18,468 nt of DNA from Solobacterium sp. Its GTDB lineage: Bacteria; Bacillota_I; Bacilli_A; Erysipelotrichales; Erysipelotrichaceae. Made by a program: the position numbers and the translations under genes. The DNA is taken from positions 1 to 18,468 of the forward strand of contig JAFYGX010000250.1 in the NCBI GenBank assembly GCA_017543025.1, written 5' to 3'. Positions 6,617 to 15,522 of the stretch are shown here, piece after piece. Each line of letters opens with the position of its first letter. Positions within the stretch are counted from its first letter, which is position 1. Below the pieces are notes generated by a model that worked only from the letters and a program-made list of their open reading frames with translations, was not told where the DNA came from and made no database searches.

Positions 6617-7576
6617 CTATGCGCGTTTCTGTGATGCCCCGGCGTGCCCTGCAATGAACAGGTAGATCCGGTAAGCGGCAAAAAACAGAGTGAGTATCAG
6701 GATCAGACCGATCAGGATCAGAACCGGAAGGGAATTCGGAAGAAAGCTCAGCATCTCATAGCTCTGCGGCTTCAGATAAAGATAGGTGGCGTCTTCAAAG
6801 CGGCTGTTGAAGTACAGCGCAGGCGGCACAAGGCAGAGCACCATTCCCGCTGCTAGGAACATTCCGACCGGCCGCGGCTTCATCCCGTGCACGAACATCA
6901 TGTAGTACACTCCAAGAATGGGAAGGATGTGTTCGCCCCAGAACTGGTAATAACGGAAATATCGCGGGCCTGTGGTGGAGATGACAGCCGGCAGAAACAG
7001 CGGCAGCAGACCGAAGGACATGGTAAGAAAGAAGTCCATACTGAAGAGCGTTTCGGATTTCTTTGTCATCGCGAAGCAGGTCGAAATCAGCGTCCACTGG
7101 CAGACCTGCAGCGGCAGTTTGCTCATCATGGTGTGAAGGGTCGGATCGGACGGGCCGGTGTAGAGCAGGCGCCAGAAGTACCCCATCTCCGTCATAAGCA
7201 TGACAAACACAAAGCAGAAGCGAAACTCTTCTTCATACTTCCAGCTGCGAATCGCATGACGGGCACGGTAGAGAAGAGCGATCATTGTGGCTGTAAACAG
7301 AAGCGGCAGAATGTGGGCAAGACTCCACTGGCGGAAATCTCCTTTTTCTGTAAAGCCGAAAAAGCCTTCGTCATAGTAAACAACTTCATAGTTGATTCCC
7401 GGGACGACGCCTTCGTAGGTTTTGTTTTCCTTTTCCGCTTCCCCGTCCGGTTCCTCAGCTTCGGATGCGACTGACCACTGTGCCTGCTGTGAAACCGGCA
7501 CAGATGCGCTGACAGGCAGAACTGAAAGGATGAACCCGGACAGGATGACTGCCATTGTTACGGCAACTCGTTTCAT
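6617..7576 (-). CDS. YwaF/TIGR02206-like integral membrane protein with N-terminal signal peptide
   Basis: The 319-residue protein shows about seven membrane helices (roughly 85-103, 119-137, 152-170, 180-201, 213-230, 236-255, 283-307). The LAHILPLL, LPLQVCQW and GEHILPILGVYYM segments resemble the TIGR02206/YwaF family, whose function is unknown. Unusually, the membrane core is preceded by a typical signal peptide (about 1-24, ending PVSASV) and an acidic extracytoplasmic segment of about 60 residues, so the protein is longer than the usual family member of about 230 residues. The start was chosen at 7576 because AAGGAGG sits directly upstream; reading frame further upstream has no comparable ribosome site. 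It is transcribed alone, divergently from the ABC transporter genes, with its own terminator. Confidence 0.75.
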   Translation of the reverse strand: MKRVAVTMAVILSGFILSVLPVSASVPVSQQAQWSVASEAEEPDGEAEKENKTYEGVVPGINYEVVYYDEGFFGFTEKGDFRQWSLAHILPLLFTATMIALLYRARHAIRSWKYEEEFRFCFVFVMLMTEMGYFWRLLYTGPSDPTLHTMMSKLPLQVCQWTLISTCFAMTKKSETLFSMDFFLTMSFGLLPLFLPAVISTTGPRYFRYYQFWGEHILPILGVYYMMFVHGMKPRPVGMFLAAGMVLCLVPPALYFNSRFEDATYLYLKPQSYEMLSFLPNSLPVLILIGLILILTLFFAAYRIYLFIAGHAGASQKRA

Positions 7577-7643
7577 GATTAAACCTCCTTGTTGCTGACA
7601 ACATGCAATCATATACTGAAAACAGCACAAAAAGAACTGTTTT

Positions 7644-7673
7644 TTGCAATTTCTGACGAATCATTTCTATAAT
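7644..7673 (+). promoter_or_regulatory. Sigma-A-type promoter of the ABC transporter operon
   Basis: TTGCAA (7644-7649), an 18-bp spacer and a consensus TATAAT (7668-7673). The expected transcript start is at about 7679-7680, only about three bases before the ATG at 7683. Confidence 0.6.
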
Positions 7674-7682
7674 AGAAAATGT

Positions 7683-8384
7683 ATGCATAAATGTTCTCTG
7701 ATTCAGGCCGTCGGCCTGCATAAAACCTATGGCAGCGGGGAAGGAGCTGTGACCGCGCTGAATGATGTCAGCCTCGATATCCGTGACGGGGAGCTTCTTG
7801 TCATTCTCGGCAGCAGCGGAAGCGGGAAAAGCACGCTTCTGAACATGCTTGGAGGCATGGACCGGCCGGATAAAGGAGATGTTCTGTTCAGGGAAAAGTC
7901 CATTTTTGCGGGCGGAGACAGTTCTATGACAGCCTATCGGAGAAACGCGGTAGGATTTGTATTTCAGTCATTCAATCTGATCCGTGAACTGACGGCACTG
8001 GAAAACGTAAGGCTTACCGCAGTGGATGAGAATCATGCGGTGGATGCTCTGGAACAGGTCGGGCTGAAGAAGAGGATGAACAGTTATCCCTCGCAGTTTT
8101 CCGGTGGCCAGCAGCAGCGTGTTTCCATTGCGCGGGCACTGGCAAAAGACGCAGCCGTTCTGCTCTGTGATGAGCCGACCGGCGCCCTTGATTATGAGAC
8201 CGGAAAGCAGATCCTGGATGTTCTGGAGGAGCTCTGCCGCATTCATCACAGGACAGTCGTTCTCGTTACCCATACGAAGGAGATCGGCCGTATGGCAGAC
8301 CGTGTTATTCGCATGCGGAACGGAACGATCAGGGAAACCGCAGTGAATGAACATCCGGTTTCCGCAAAAGAAATAGAGTGGTGA
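7683..8384 (+). CDS. ABC transporter ATP-binding protein, MacB/LolD type
   Basis: The 233-residue cytoplasmic ATPase powers the FtsX-type permease encoded 12 bases downstream. All ABC motifs are intact: Walker A GSSGSGKST (43-51), Q-loop Q95 in FVFQSFN, signature FSGGQQQR (139-146), Walker B VLLCDEPTGALD with E164, and H-loop H197 in LVTHTKE. The length and GEGAVTALNDVSL opening are typical of the MacB/LolD/SalX group that works with FtsX-fold permeases rather than with classical transport channels. The start at 7683 has no ribosome binding site, and the best promoter would start the mRNA about three bases before it, so translation may be leaderless. A TTG at 7644 would add 13 residues that do not match the family. 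Confidence 0.92.
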   Translation: MHKCSLIQAVGLHKTYGSGEGAVTALNDVSLDIRDGELLVILGSSGSGKSTLLNMLGGMDRPDKGDVLFREKSIFAGGDSSMTAYRRNAVGFVFQSFNLIRELTALENVRLTAVDENHAVDALEQVGLKKRMNSYPSQFSGGQQQRVSIARALAKDAAVLLCDEPTGALDYETGKQILDVLEELCRIHHRTVVLVTHTKEIGRMADRVIRMRNGTIRETAVNEHPVSAKEIEW

Positions 8385-8396
8385 GCTGTCGTCGGC

Positions 8397-11300
8397 ATGT
8401 ATAAGGCAATACTGAAAAAATACTGGAAAATCCTGTTATCAATGGTAATGGTCTGCACACTCGGCATCAGTGTGCTGACCGGTCTATCCGGTTCGCATAT
8501 TTCTCTGAAGAATACGATTGACCGTTACCTTGATACATATGGATATCCCGATGCGGTGATCACAACTGAAGTCACAGACCGCAGACGTGCAGAAGACCTT
8601 CTGAAAGCGAACGGAGTACGGATGGCAGAGGCCCGGCTTGCCGGGGGTACCGTCCTGATTGCGCCGAACGGAAGGTATCTTTCTGCGCGGATTTTTACAT
8701 ATCAGGAGACGGAAGTGCAGAAGTTTGTCTTTTGGGGAGAGACTGCCGCAGAAGCAGAAACCGGAATTTATATCGAACGGGATTTTGCGGATGAGAACGG
8801 ACTGAAAGCCGGCGATACCGTGCAGGTATATATCGATGAGGAACTGCGGGATTATGTGATTCAGGGCGTCGTTTCAAGACCGGAGACACTTTCGACTGCC
8901 CCGGACAGTCATACGACTTCCATGAGTTCGGATTTCGGATATCTCTATGTGCCGGTGCGGCTTCTGGAAAACGAAGCCAATCCGGACTATGATGCCGCAG
9001 CCGAAGAGATAGAGAAAAAGGAACAGGAACTGAAGGATGCGAAAACAGAAGCAGAAAGTGTTTATCTTGATGCAATCCGGCAGATTGAGGAATCCGAAGC
9101 GGAGCTGAACCGGAAGATCGGGGAGTTTCGCAGCAAAGTCAGTGAGATGAATGCGCTTCTGAAGGAAGCGGATGCGAAGGAAGCAGGGCTTGCCGAAAAG
9201 CGCCAGGAGCTGCTGAACAACCGTGCGCTGCTGTCTGCGAAGGAAGCGGAAGCGCGGGCAATGGAAACAGATCTTCTGAACAAGAAGGAACAGGCGGAGG
9301 AAGTGTGCCAGAGCGTCTATGCAGGATTGAAGGAAGCGGATGAAACAGAAGCGGATCTGTTTGCGAAAAACACGGAGCTGATCATACAGCGTGACAAGCT
9401 TGTGAAGCAGAAAGCGGAGCTTGATGAAGCAATCTCACTTCTGATTGAGGCAAAAGAAGGTCTGCAGAAAATCGATGAAGGGATAGCGGCAGCAGAGGAA
9501 GCCTCAAAACAGCTGAAGGAACAGAACCTTGTGCTGGCAATCCGTCTCATGCGGATGCTCAATGGCGATCTGCAGATTGAAGCGATTGCGGAAAACGCGC
9601 AGAAGCTGCTGGAGTTTGCGGACCTCTGCCGGGAATCCGGCATTGCGCTGGACCTAGACAGACCAGTCAGTGAAACGGCGCAGAACCTGCTGGCTGCGGC
9701 TGAACAGATAAAAAAGGATGCGGCGATTCTCAGTGCTCCTGATGCGGAAGAGCTGGTAAAGAAGGCTCTTGCGGGGGATCAGGAGGTGATTCAGTCAGAA
9801 GCGTATGCAGACATCCATACCGCGGTATCGCATTATGTGCCCGGGGAACCGGAAGTGATATCTGTGGAGAGCTATCTGAAGGCACTGGAGCGGGTGAACA
9901 TTCTGAATGAGCAGATTGAAGAATGGAACCTGAAGGAGCTGGCAGAAGCGATCACATCGTCTGGGGCTCTGACATACCGGCAATCGCTGGAGGAGCTGAT
10001 GAAGCTTCCGGAGTATGCGGACATGCTGGGGAAGGAAACCGGGCGTGAAATCCGGACGGTGAAAGAGCTTGTGGAAGCGTATGACGCGCTTCTGGCCAGG
10101 GTTGAAACAACGCTTGAGGAGCTCAGAACGAAGCGGGCGGAGATTGTCCGTCAGCTGGAAGAGAAAGGCGTAAAGGAAACCGAAATCGATGCGGCTGTGC
10201 AGAAAGCAGTGGAAGGGATTGCGGAGATTGATAAAGGAATTGCACTGATCGACGACGGTCTGCGGCAGATAGCGGAAGGGCTTGACCTGATCAATGAAAA
10301 ACGGGCGGAAGCCATGGAAGCGCTCGAAATGATTGATTCCATTCTTGCGGAAATCAATGACGGTCTGCGGCAGATCACGGAAGGGCTGGCGGAGCTTGCC
10401 GGCTACTATGCGGAAATCGATAACGGCCTGAAGCAGATTGAGGATGGTCTGAACGAGATTGAAACTGCGAAGAAGCAGATCACTTCCGGACTGGCAGATG
10501 CGCAGTCGCAGATTGCGTCCGCCAGATCTCTGCTCGAGGACAGGCGCGGCGAAGCGGAAGACGAGTGGGCGAAGACGCTGCTGGAGTTTGCGGATCTCAG
10601 AAAGGAAATTGAGAAAGCCCGGAATGAACTCGGGAAATTCAGCGGATATCAGGATTATGCAAATCAGTTCCTGCTGTACTTCGACGAGGGTGCCGATCCT
10701 GAAGAAGCGCTTGCGGAAGCGGAAAAGCTGCTTGGTGATGTGGTCATCAAGGACAGCTATACGTATGAAAGGTCCGGCGTGAAGTCAAAGATTGACAAGA
10801 ACCTCGATCCGATCAGGGAGCTTTCCTACTTTATTCCGATTCTGTTCTATGCGGTCATCATGCTGGTGACGTTTCTGTTCATGTCGCTGCTGGTGCGTCA
10901 GTGCCGCAGAGAAATCGGAATCCTGCGGGCAATCGGATTTTCCCGCAAGGAGATACGCAGGACGTTCTGTCTGATCGGAGGAGGCGTGGCTCTGCTTTCA
11001 CTGATTCCCGGTCTTCTGGTGGCGTATGCACTGATTGTGCTTATCGGAAACTACTTCCGGAATTTCTTTTCCATGCCCTTTGCGCTGTATCGGTTTGATC
11101 CCCGGATGGTGCTGGTGTCTGTTCTGGTGACGTGCGTCACAGTGGAGATATCCACCCTGATCGGAACGGAGCTGATCAACCGCATCCAGCCGGCGGAAGC
11201 GATGGCACGGCAGATGGAATCCGCGCCTGAGATACCGCCTCTGGCGGCGTTCCTGACCCGAAAGGCGAAGGAGCTGACAAAGTTCAATATCATTTCCATG

Positions 11301-12359
11301 CTGAGGAACAGGGTCCGGTTTGCCTTTACGGTTCTCTGTATTGCCGCAACAGGTGCCATGATCATTTCCTCGCTGTCGTTTATTGCCTCCAAGAACTATA
11401 TCGTGAAACAGACGCTGAGTGACCGGATCCGCTATGATGCAAGAATTTACTGGTCATCGCCGCCTGCTGATGCGGATATGAAGGATCTCAGACGGCTTCC
11501 TTATGTAACGGATGCGGAACGCATTTCCGTGCATTACCGGGATGTGTCCTTCCATGACAACAGGCTGTCGCTGCAGATCAATTCCCTTTCTTCCGAATCT
11601 TCTGCTATGGTCGGGCTGTTTGATGAACACGGGAATGCGATCCGGATACCGGAAGCGGGAATCGTTCTGGATCGCTATTCTGCCGAATCGCTTGGAGCGA
11701 AGGTCGGAGATATCGTGCGGGTCGGCACGGCTGACCTTGAAATCACAGCGCTTTCGGATCAGTGTATCGACCGGATTCAGTACGTATCCCGATCGACCGC
11801 GAAGCAGCTTGGCGAAGAGACGCTCGGATCGGCGCTGATCTGTTTTGACAGAGAACAGGAAGCACAGCTCATGAGCTGGCTCAGAACGAAGGACGGATAT
11901 CTTTATACCGTCTTCAGCAACATCTATGCCCGTAATCTCAGCAGGCTCTATGAAACGTATGACCTGTATGCGTGGATTCTGATCTGGTTTTCGATCATGA
12001 TCGGTTTTGTGATCGTTCTGAATATTACCCGGACGAATCTCCTGGAGCAGCAGAAAGAAATCTGTATCCTGCGCACATTGGGCTTTACCCATCGGGAGCT
12101 CTCCGCAAACCTGTTCATTCAGTCACTGGTCACATTCATCTGCGCCTGTCTGATCGGGCTTCCGCCCGGAACCGTTATCGCAAGGCATGCGCTGAATCTG
12201 ATTTCCACGGATGACCGCTGCTTCCGCTATGCGACGGGTGTGAAGGAAGTGCTGCTGACCGCTTCGATTATTCTGCTGTACATTGTCATCAGCCATCTGA
12301 TTGCCATGAGAGCGGTGCGGAAGTGGGATCTTGTGGAACAGGTAAAAGACAAGGAGTGA
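8397..12359 (+). CDS. FtsX/MacB-type ABC permease with giant extracellular coiled-coil insertion
   Basis: This 1320-residue permease has helix 1 at about 9-31, then about 770 extracellular residues, helices at about 807-832, 856-884 and 903-925 (first FtsX domain, with EIGILRAIGFSRKEI), helix 5 at about 974-998, a second extracellular domain, and helices at about 1190-1210, 1238-1262 and 1284-1305 (second FtsX domain, with EICILRTLGFTHREL). The large loop starts with a MacB-like domain (about 36-190). It continues as two long coiled coils (about 199-385 and 568-755) joined by a helical middle part, so it probably forms a long antiparallel hairpin standing off the membrane. Such permeases usually transmit force or extract envelope substrates rather than form a pore; the substrate here is unknown. 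ATG 8397 follows the ATPase stop closely, with GGTGA 12 bases upstream. Confidence 0.88.
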   Translation: MYKAILKKYWKILLSMVMVCTLGISVLTGLSGSHISLKNTIDRYLDTYGYPDAVITTEVTDRRRAEDLLKANGVRMAEARLAGGTVLIAPNGRYLSARIFTYQETEVQKFVFWGETAAEAETGIYIERDFADENGLKAGDTVQVYIDEELRDYVIQGVVSRPETLSTAPDSHTTSMSSDFGYLYVPVRLLENEANPDYDAAAEEIEKKEQELKDAKTEAESVYLDAIRQIEESEAELNRKIGEFRSKVSEMNALLKEADAKEAGLAEKRQELLNNRALLSAKEAEARAMETDLLNKKEQAEEVCQSVYAGLKEADETEADLFAKNTELIIQRDKLVKQKAELDEAISLLIEAKEGLQKIDEGIAAAEEASKQLKEQNLVLAIRLMRMLNGDLQIEAIAENAQKLLEFADLCRESGIALDLDRPVSETAQNLLAAAEQIKKDAAILSAPDAEELVKKALAGDQEVIQSEAYADIHTAVSHYVPGEPEVISVESYLKALERVNILNEQIEEWNLKELAEAITSSGALTYRQSLEELMKLPEYADMLGKETGREIRTVKELVEAYDALLARVETTLEELRTKRAEIVRQLEEKGVKETEIDAAVQKAVEGIAEIDKGIALIDDGLRQIAEGLDLINEKRAEAMEALEMIDSILAEINDGLRQITEGLAELAGYYAEIDNGLKQIEDGLNEIETAKKQITSGLADAQSQIASARSLLEDRRGEAEDEWAKTLLEFADLRKEIEKARNELGKFSGYQDYANQFLLYFDEGADPEEALAEAEKLLGDVVIKDSYTYERSGVKSKIDKNLDPIRELSYFIPILFYAVIMLVTFLFMSLLVRQCRREIGILRAIGFSRKEIRRTFCLIGGGVALLSLIPGLLVAYALIVLIGNYFRNFFSMPFALYRFDPRMVLVSVLVTCVTVEISTLIGTELINRIQPAEAMARQMESAPEIPPLAAFLTRKAKELTKFNIISMLRNRVRFAFTVLCIAATGAMIISSLSFIASKNYIVKQTLSDRIRYDARIYWSSPPADADMKDLRRLPYVTDAERISVHYRDVSFHDNRLSLQINSLSSESSAMVGLFDEHGNAIRIPEAGIVLDRYSAESLGAKVGDIVRVGTADLEITALSDQCIDRIQYVSRSTAKQLGEETLGSALICFDREQEAQLMSWLRTKDGYLYTVFSNIYARNLSRLYETYDLYAWILIWFSIMIGFVIVLNITRTNLLEQQKEICILRTLGFTHRELSANLFIQSLVTFICACLIGLPPGTVIARHALNLISTDDRCFRYATGVKEVLLTASIILLYIVISHLIAMRAVRKWDLVEQVKDKE
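10254..10387 (+). repeat. Heptad-register DNA repeat in the permease coiled coil
   Basis: A 29-base sequence encoding DGLRQI(A/T)EGL occurs at 10254-10282 and, nearly identical, at 10359-10387. The period is 105 bases (35 residues, five heptads). A diverged third copy (NGLKQIEDGL) starts at 10422, three heptads later. This suggests the coiled coil grew by duplication of heptad blocks. Confidence 0.75.
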
Positions 12360-12420
12360 CGGCAGAAGATACGGAAAACCGTTTTCTGCATGGATGCGAC
12401 AGAAAGAGATGAAAAAAGTT

Positions 12421-12449
12421 TCGATAAAGTACACTTCAGGAAATACAAT
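12421..12449 (+). promoter_or_regulatory. Probable promoter of the first cysteine protease gene
   Basis: TCGATA (12421-12426), a 17-bp spacer and TACAAT (12444-12449), about 70 bases before the ATG at 12521. An imperfect hairpin without a T tract (12362-12389) lies between this promoter and the permease stop codon. The leader carries AGGGGG (12511-12516) as ribosome site. Confidence 0.45.
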
Positions 12450-12520
12450 AGAAGACACAGCAGCGCAGCTCCGGCTGTCTGAAAGCGGATGGTGCGGCGT
12501 GCTGCAATACAGGGGGAATT

Positions 12521-14710
12521 ATGAAGAAGTACAATGGATTACTGCTGAGTGCCATTCTTCTGTTCAACGGAATGAATATTCCGGTTCTGGCAGAAGAAAG
12601 CGAAGAACCGGAAGCGGTTGAAGAGGTCGCGGAAGAAACCGCGGGAACGCTGACGGAAGAGGAAGCGCCGGCTGGGGAAGAAACAGAGGAGCTGACAGAG
12701 AAAGAAGTTTTCGTGAAGATTGTCCGGTTTGATTTCCCGGAGGAAAATGATTTCTACATTAACGAAGAGACTCCGACAGAAGAAGAGATTATTGCAAAGT
12801 TTCCGATGACGTTGACCGGGTATTCCGAAGAGGATCAGAAAGTCGAAATCGATGTTAAGAAATGGGAATGCGTTGATGAGGACGGCATTCAGAAGATTTA
12901 TGAACCTGTATTTGGTTCAGGATATGCGATCTCAGGTGAGATTCCGCTCCTCTTCATTCATCTCGAGGATGAATTTGAGTTTGTTGAGGGAGAGCTTGAT
13001 TTGGGAGCGGATTACGAAGCAGCGATTCCGAACCGTGAAGATCTCCAGCATGCCGCGACAGAGAAATACTACAGAAACACGAATCTGCCGGTCGTCCGGA
13101 ACCAGTCTCCGTATGGTACCTGCTGGTCTTTCGCCAACATCGGTGCGATCGAAGCAGATCTCATTGCATCAAAGCAGGCCGATCAGACGGTTGATCTTTC
13201 GGAACTTCAGCTTGCGTATTTTGCCATGCATAATTACAGCGATCCGAAAGGCAATCATACGGGAGACAGTGTGAAATACTCCCTTTTCGATGGGATGGAT
13301 CATTATCTGAATATCGGCGGAAACCAGTTTCTGGCTTCCCGTTATCTCACCGACATGGTTGGTGCGGCAGCGGAAACGACTGTTCCGTATTCCATGGCAA
13401 ATCAGGAAAAACTGGATGAAAAATTCGCGGTATCTTCCAATGCGGTACAGGTTAAAGCTGCCTACTTTATCAACGCCAAGGATATCGAAGGCGTCAAAGA
13501 AGCGATTAAGGAACATGGCGGCGTCAGCGCCTGCATGAACGCTTCCGATGGAGTGAAGATCGAACCGGACGGAACAAGATATGAAATGCATTACAATGAG
13601 AAAACCAATGCATATTATGGAAACTACCCGAGATCCAATCATGAGATCATGCTGGTAGGATGGGATGACAGCTTCGCGAAGGAAAACTTCACACAGGGCT
13701 GCCGTCCGGCACACGATGGCGCATGGATTGCCCGCAACAGCTGGGGAAAGAACTCTGACTGCTTCAGCGGATACTTCTATCTCTCCTATGAAGATGAGGC
13801 GCTGATTAACAGCAATGCGGTTGCGTATGATGCGGATGCAAGCGTGAATGACTACTGCTATTCCTATGCGTCCGTGCCGTTTGAAGTTTCAGAAATCAAA
13901 GTTGATAAACATGGTGTTGCGGAACAGACATTTGTGATTTCTGCAAATGAGACCATTGAATCAGTCGGACTTGAACTGAACGGTACAGATGTGAATCTGA
14001 CGGCAGAAGTCAGCGATGGAACGACAACTGCAAGCGGAAAACTGAAAACCTCGTTTGAAGGCTACTATACGATCAAACTGGATCGGCCGCTGACGGTACG
14101 CAAAGACACGGAAGTGACAGTCAGGATCATTGCGGACTGCAAATACGGAGGCGTTGAGTTCCTTGCGGAAGAACCGGGTAAAGCCGTAAGCAAGTACGTT
14201 ACATACACAGCGGCTAAGAGCGGCCCTGGCTTCACGGTAAACGGTACGAAGTATGAGAAGGATCTTATTCTCAGAGTGTATACCAATAAGGCAGAGCCGC
14301 TTCCGGAAGCAGAACTGTACCGTATGTACAATCCGAATACCGGCGAGCATTTCTTTACCGCAAATGCGAAGGAAAGAGATATTCTGAAGGAAGCCGGATG
14401 GAAGTATGAAGGCGTCGCGTTCCATACTTATCAGACTGGAGAGGTTCCGGTATACCGTCTGTATAACCCCGTGGCAGGCGATCATCATTACACCACCAGC
14501 GAAGCGGAAGCGGAAAACCTGAAAAAGGCCGGCTGGAGTCAGGAAGGGATTGCATTCTATGCAAACAAGTCCGGCGTAGCGATGTACCGTCTGTACAACC
14601 CGAATGCAGAGACCGGAGCGCATCATTACACCTCCAGCAAAGAGGAAAAGGAAATGCTTGAAAAAGCAGGCTGGAAGTACGAAGGCATCGGCTTCTACGT
14701 TACCAGATAA
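12521..14710 (+). CDS. Secreted papain-like (C1) cysteine protease with lectin-like domain and three DUF5648-type repeats
   Basis: The 729-residue precursor starts with a signal peptide (about 1-24, ...IPVLA|EE), followed by a very acidic linker (25-62) and a propeptide-like region. The peptidase C1 domain spans about 180-440. Its catalytic residues are visible: Q195 and C201 in NQSPYGTCWSF, H374 in NHEIMLVGWDD and N406 in ARNSWG. A beta-rich segment of about 440-590 matches the lectin-like domain that follows C1 domains in clostridial surface proteases. Three DUF5648-type modules (about 598-729) end the protein. It should act outside the cell on proteins or peptides; the substrate is unknown. 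It is a close paralog of the gene at 15566, with a decayed third copy between them. No sorting motif is present. Confidence 0.9.
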   Translation: MKKYNGLLLSAILLFNGMNIPVLAEESEEPEAVEEVAEETAGTLTEEEAPAGEETEELTEKEVFVKIVRFDFPEENDFYINEETPTEEEIIAKFPMTLTGYSEEDQKVEIDVKKWECVDEDGIQKIYEPVFGSGYAISGEIPLLFIHLEDEFEFVEGELDLGADYEAAIPNREDLQHAATEKYYRNTNLPVVRNQSPYGTCWSFANIGAIEADLIASKQADQTVDLSELQLAYFAMHNYSDPKGNHTGDSVKYSLFDGMDHYLNIGGNQFLASRYLTDMVGAAAETTVPYSMANQEKLDEKFAVSSNAVQVKAAYFINAKDIEGVKEAIKEHGGVSACMNASDGVKIEPDGTRYEMHYNEKTNAYYGNYPRSNHEIMLVGWDDSFAKENFTQGCRPAHDGAWIARNSWGKNSDCFSGYFYLSYEDEALINSNAVAYDADASVNDYCYSYASVPFEVSEIKVDKHGVAEQTFVISANETIESVGLELNGTDVNLTAEVSDGTTTASGKLKTSFEGYYTIKLDRPLTVRKDTEVTVRIIADCKYGGVEFLAEEPGKAVSKYVTYTAAKSGPGFTVNGTKYEKDLILRVYTNKAEPLPEAELYRMYNPNTGEHFFTANAKERDILKEAGWKYEGVAFHTYQTGEVPVYRLYNPVAGDHHYTTSEAEAENLKKAGWSQEGIAFYANKSGVAMYRLYNPNAETGAHHYTSSKEEKEMLEKAGWKYEGIGFYVTR

Positions 14711-14736
14711 GCAAATCAGAATATGTGGTCTGTCAG

Positions 14737-14767
14737 GCGCTGCATGATAAAACATGCAGTGCTTTTT
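14737..14767 (+). terminator. Rho-independent terminator of the first protease gene
   Basis: A 10-bp stem (14737-14746 with 14753-14762, one G-T pair), loop ATAAAA, then TTTTT. Confidence 0.85.
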
Positions 14768-14782
14768 CAGTATTGTTTCTTA

Positions 14783-14809
14783 GGATCAGGTACTGTTTTT
14801 ATCTGATCC
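14783..14809. other. Hairpin in the gap after the first protease gene
   Basis: GGATCAG (14783-14789) pairs perfectly with CTGATCC (14803-14809) around a 13-base loop containing five T. It has no T tract after it on the plus strand. From here to about 14970 I see no open gene; weak traces of the protease family may begin near 14845, where one frame reads FQLNESSILAIEDQF. Confidence 0.35.
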
Positions 14810-14971
14810 GTCTGATTTCTCTTTCAGAATGCGTGGAGAATCAGGTTTCAGCTGAATGAGAGCAGTATCCTGGCCATCGAAGATCAGTTTTCCATGCCGT
14901 CACAGTGATGGGAGGGTTATCTGTTCTGCAGCGTGCATTCTGTATAATGGGAATACAGTACGCAGAATGGG

Positions 14972-15375
14972 ATTGAGCGGGATACTCATTCAATGACGGT
15001 GCGGAATATCAATGTGACAGCTGCGGTATCTGCCGGGAATAAACAGGCCGGATATTCGGTCCAATACTGAAAAAACAGGTGAAGATGCACATCCGTAATC
15101 TGCGGTATATCGTAGCCGGAAGTGGAAGATCCATGCCGGCTGTACAGCCCGAATACCGGTGAGCATTTCTTTACCCGAAGCAGGAAAGAACAGGGAATGC
15201 GGATAAGGCTGGCTGGAAGGATCCAGGGATTGGCTTCTGTATTGGAAATACCCGGGAAAAAGAAATGCTTGTACAAACAGGGTGGAAGTATGAAGGAATT
15301 GCACTCCTTGTGCCGGAAATATCGAATACGCCAATGTACTGTCTGTATAATCCGACAGCAGGCGATCATCACTGA
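14972..15375 (+). pseudogene. Decayed third copy of the protease/lectin/DUF5648 gene family (C-terminal remnant)
   Basis: Frame-by-frame comparison with the intact gene at 15566 shows a broken copy of its C-terminal part. Bases from 14972 read IERDTHSMTVRNINVT, matching IKLDTPLKTVKDTDVT, and then AAVSAGNKQAGYSV, matching VTVSAECSTAEVLF. After a frameshift and stop, NLRYIVAGSG matches NLRYTAARSG. After another shift, CRLYSPNTGEHFFT opens a DUF5648 module. A third frame then reads KAGWKDPGIGF, EMLVQTGWKYEGIAL and MYCLYNPTAGDHH before a stop at 15373. The order of segments is preserved, but at least three frame changes and internal stops rule out one product. The protease domain itself is gone. 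Confidence 0.8.
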
Positions 15376-15522
15376 CGAATAAGGGCAAAGATTTGCGCTT
15401 TGTATTATGTGAACAGAAGTACCGGCTGCGGGATGCGGATGGATTCGTTCTGCAGGTTCGCATCCAGTTTGAACCTGAAAACACAGAAGAAACAGGCCGC
15501 GTCTTTTCTGCGGTGCATCCGG

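Noticed and set aside
6887..7474. 195-codon plus-strand frame
   Set aside because: It is antisense to the YwaF-like gene, which has a strong ribosome site, membrane topology and terminator.
11454..12092. 212-codon minus-strand frame
   Set aside because: It is antisense to the second FtsX domain of the permease; long opposite-strand frames are common in such codon usage.
12362..12389. Terminator after the permease gene
   Set aside because: An imperfect GCAGA/TCTGC stem is present but no T tract follows, so termination there is not supported.
12394..12621. 75-codon plus-strand frame upstream of the first protease gene
   Set aside because: It covers the promoter and leader and overlaps the signal-peptide start of a well-supported gene in another frame. 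Its composition resembles no known protein.
13961..14755. 264-codon minus-strand frame, with a similar one at 16835-17638
   Set aside because: Both are antisense shadows of the lectin-like and DUF5648 regions; they resemble each other only because the paralogous genes do.
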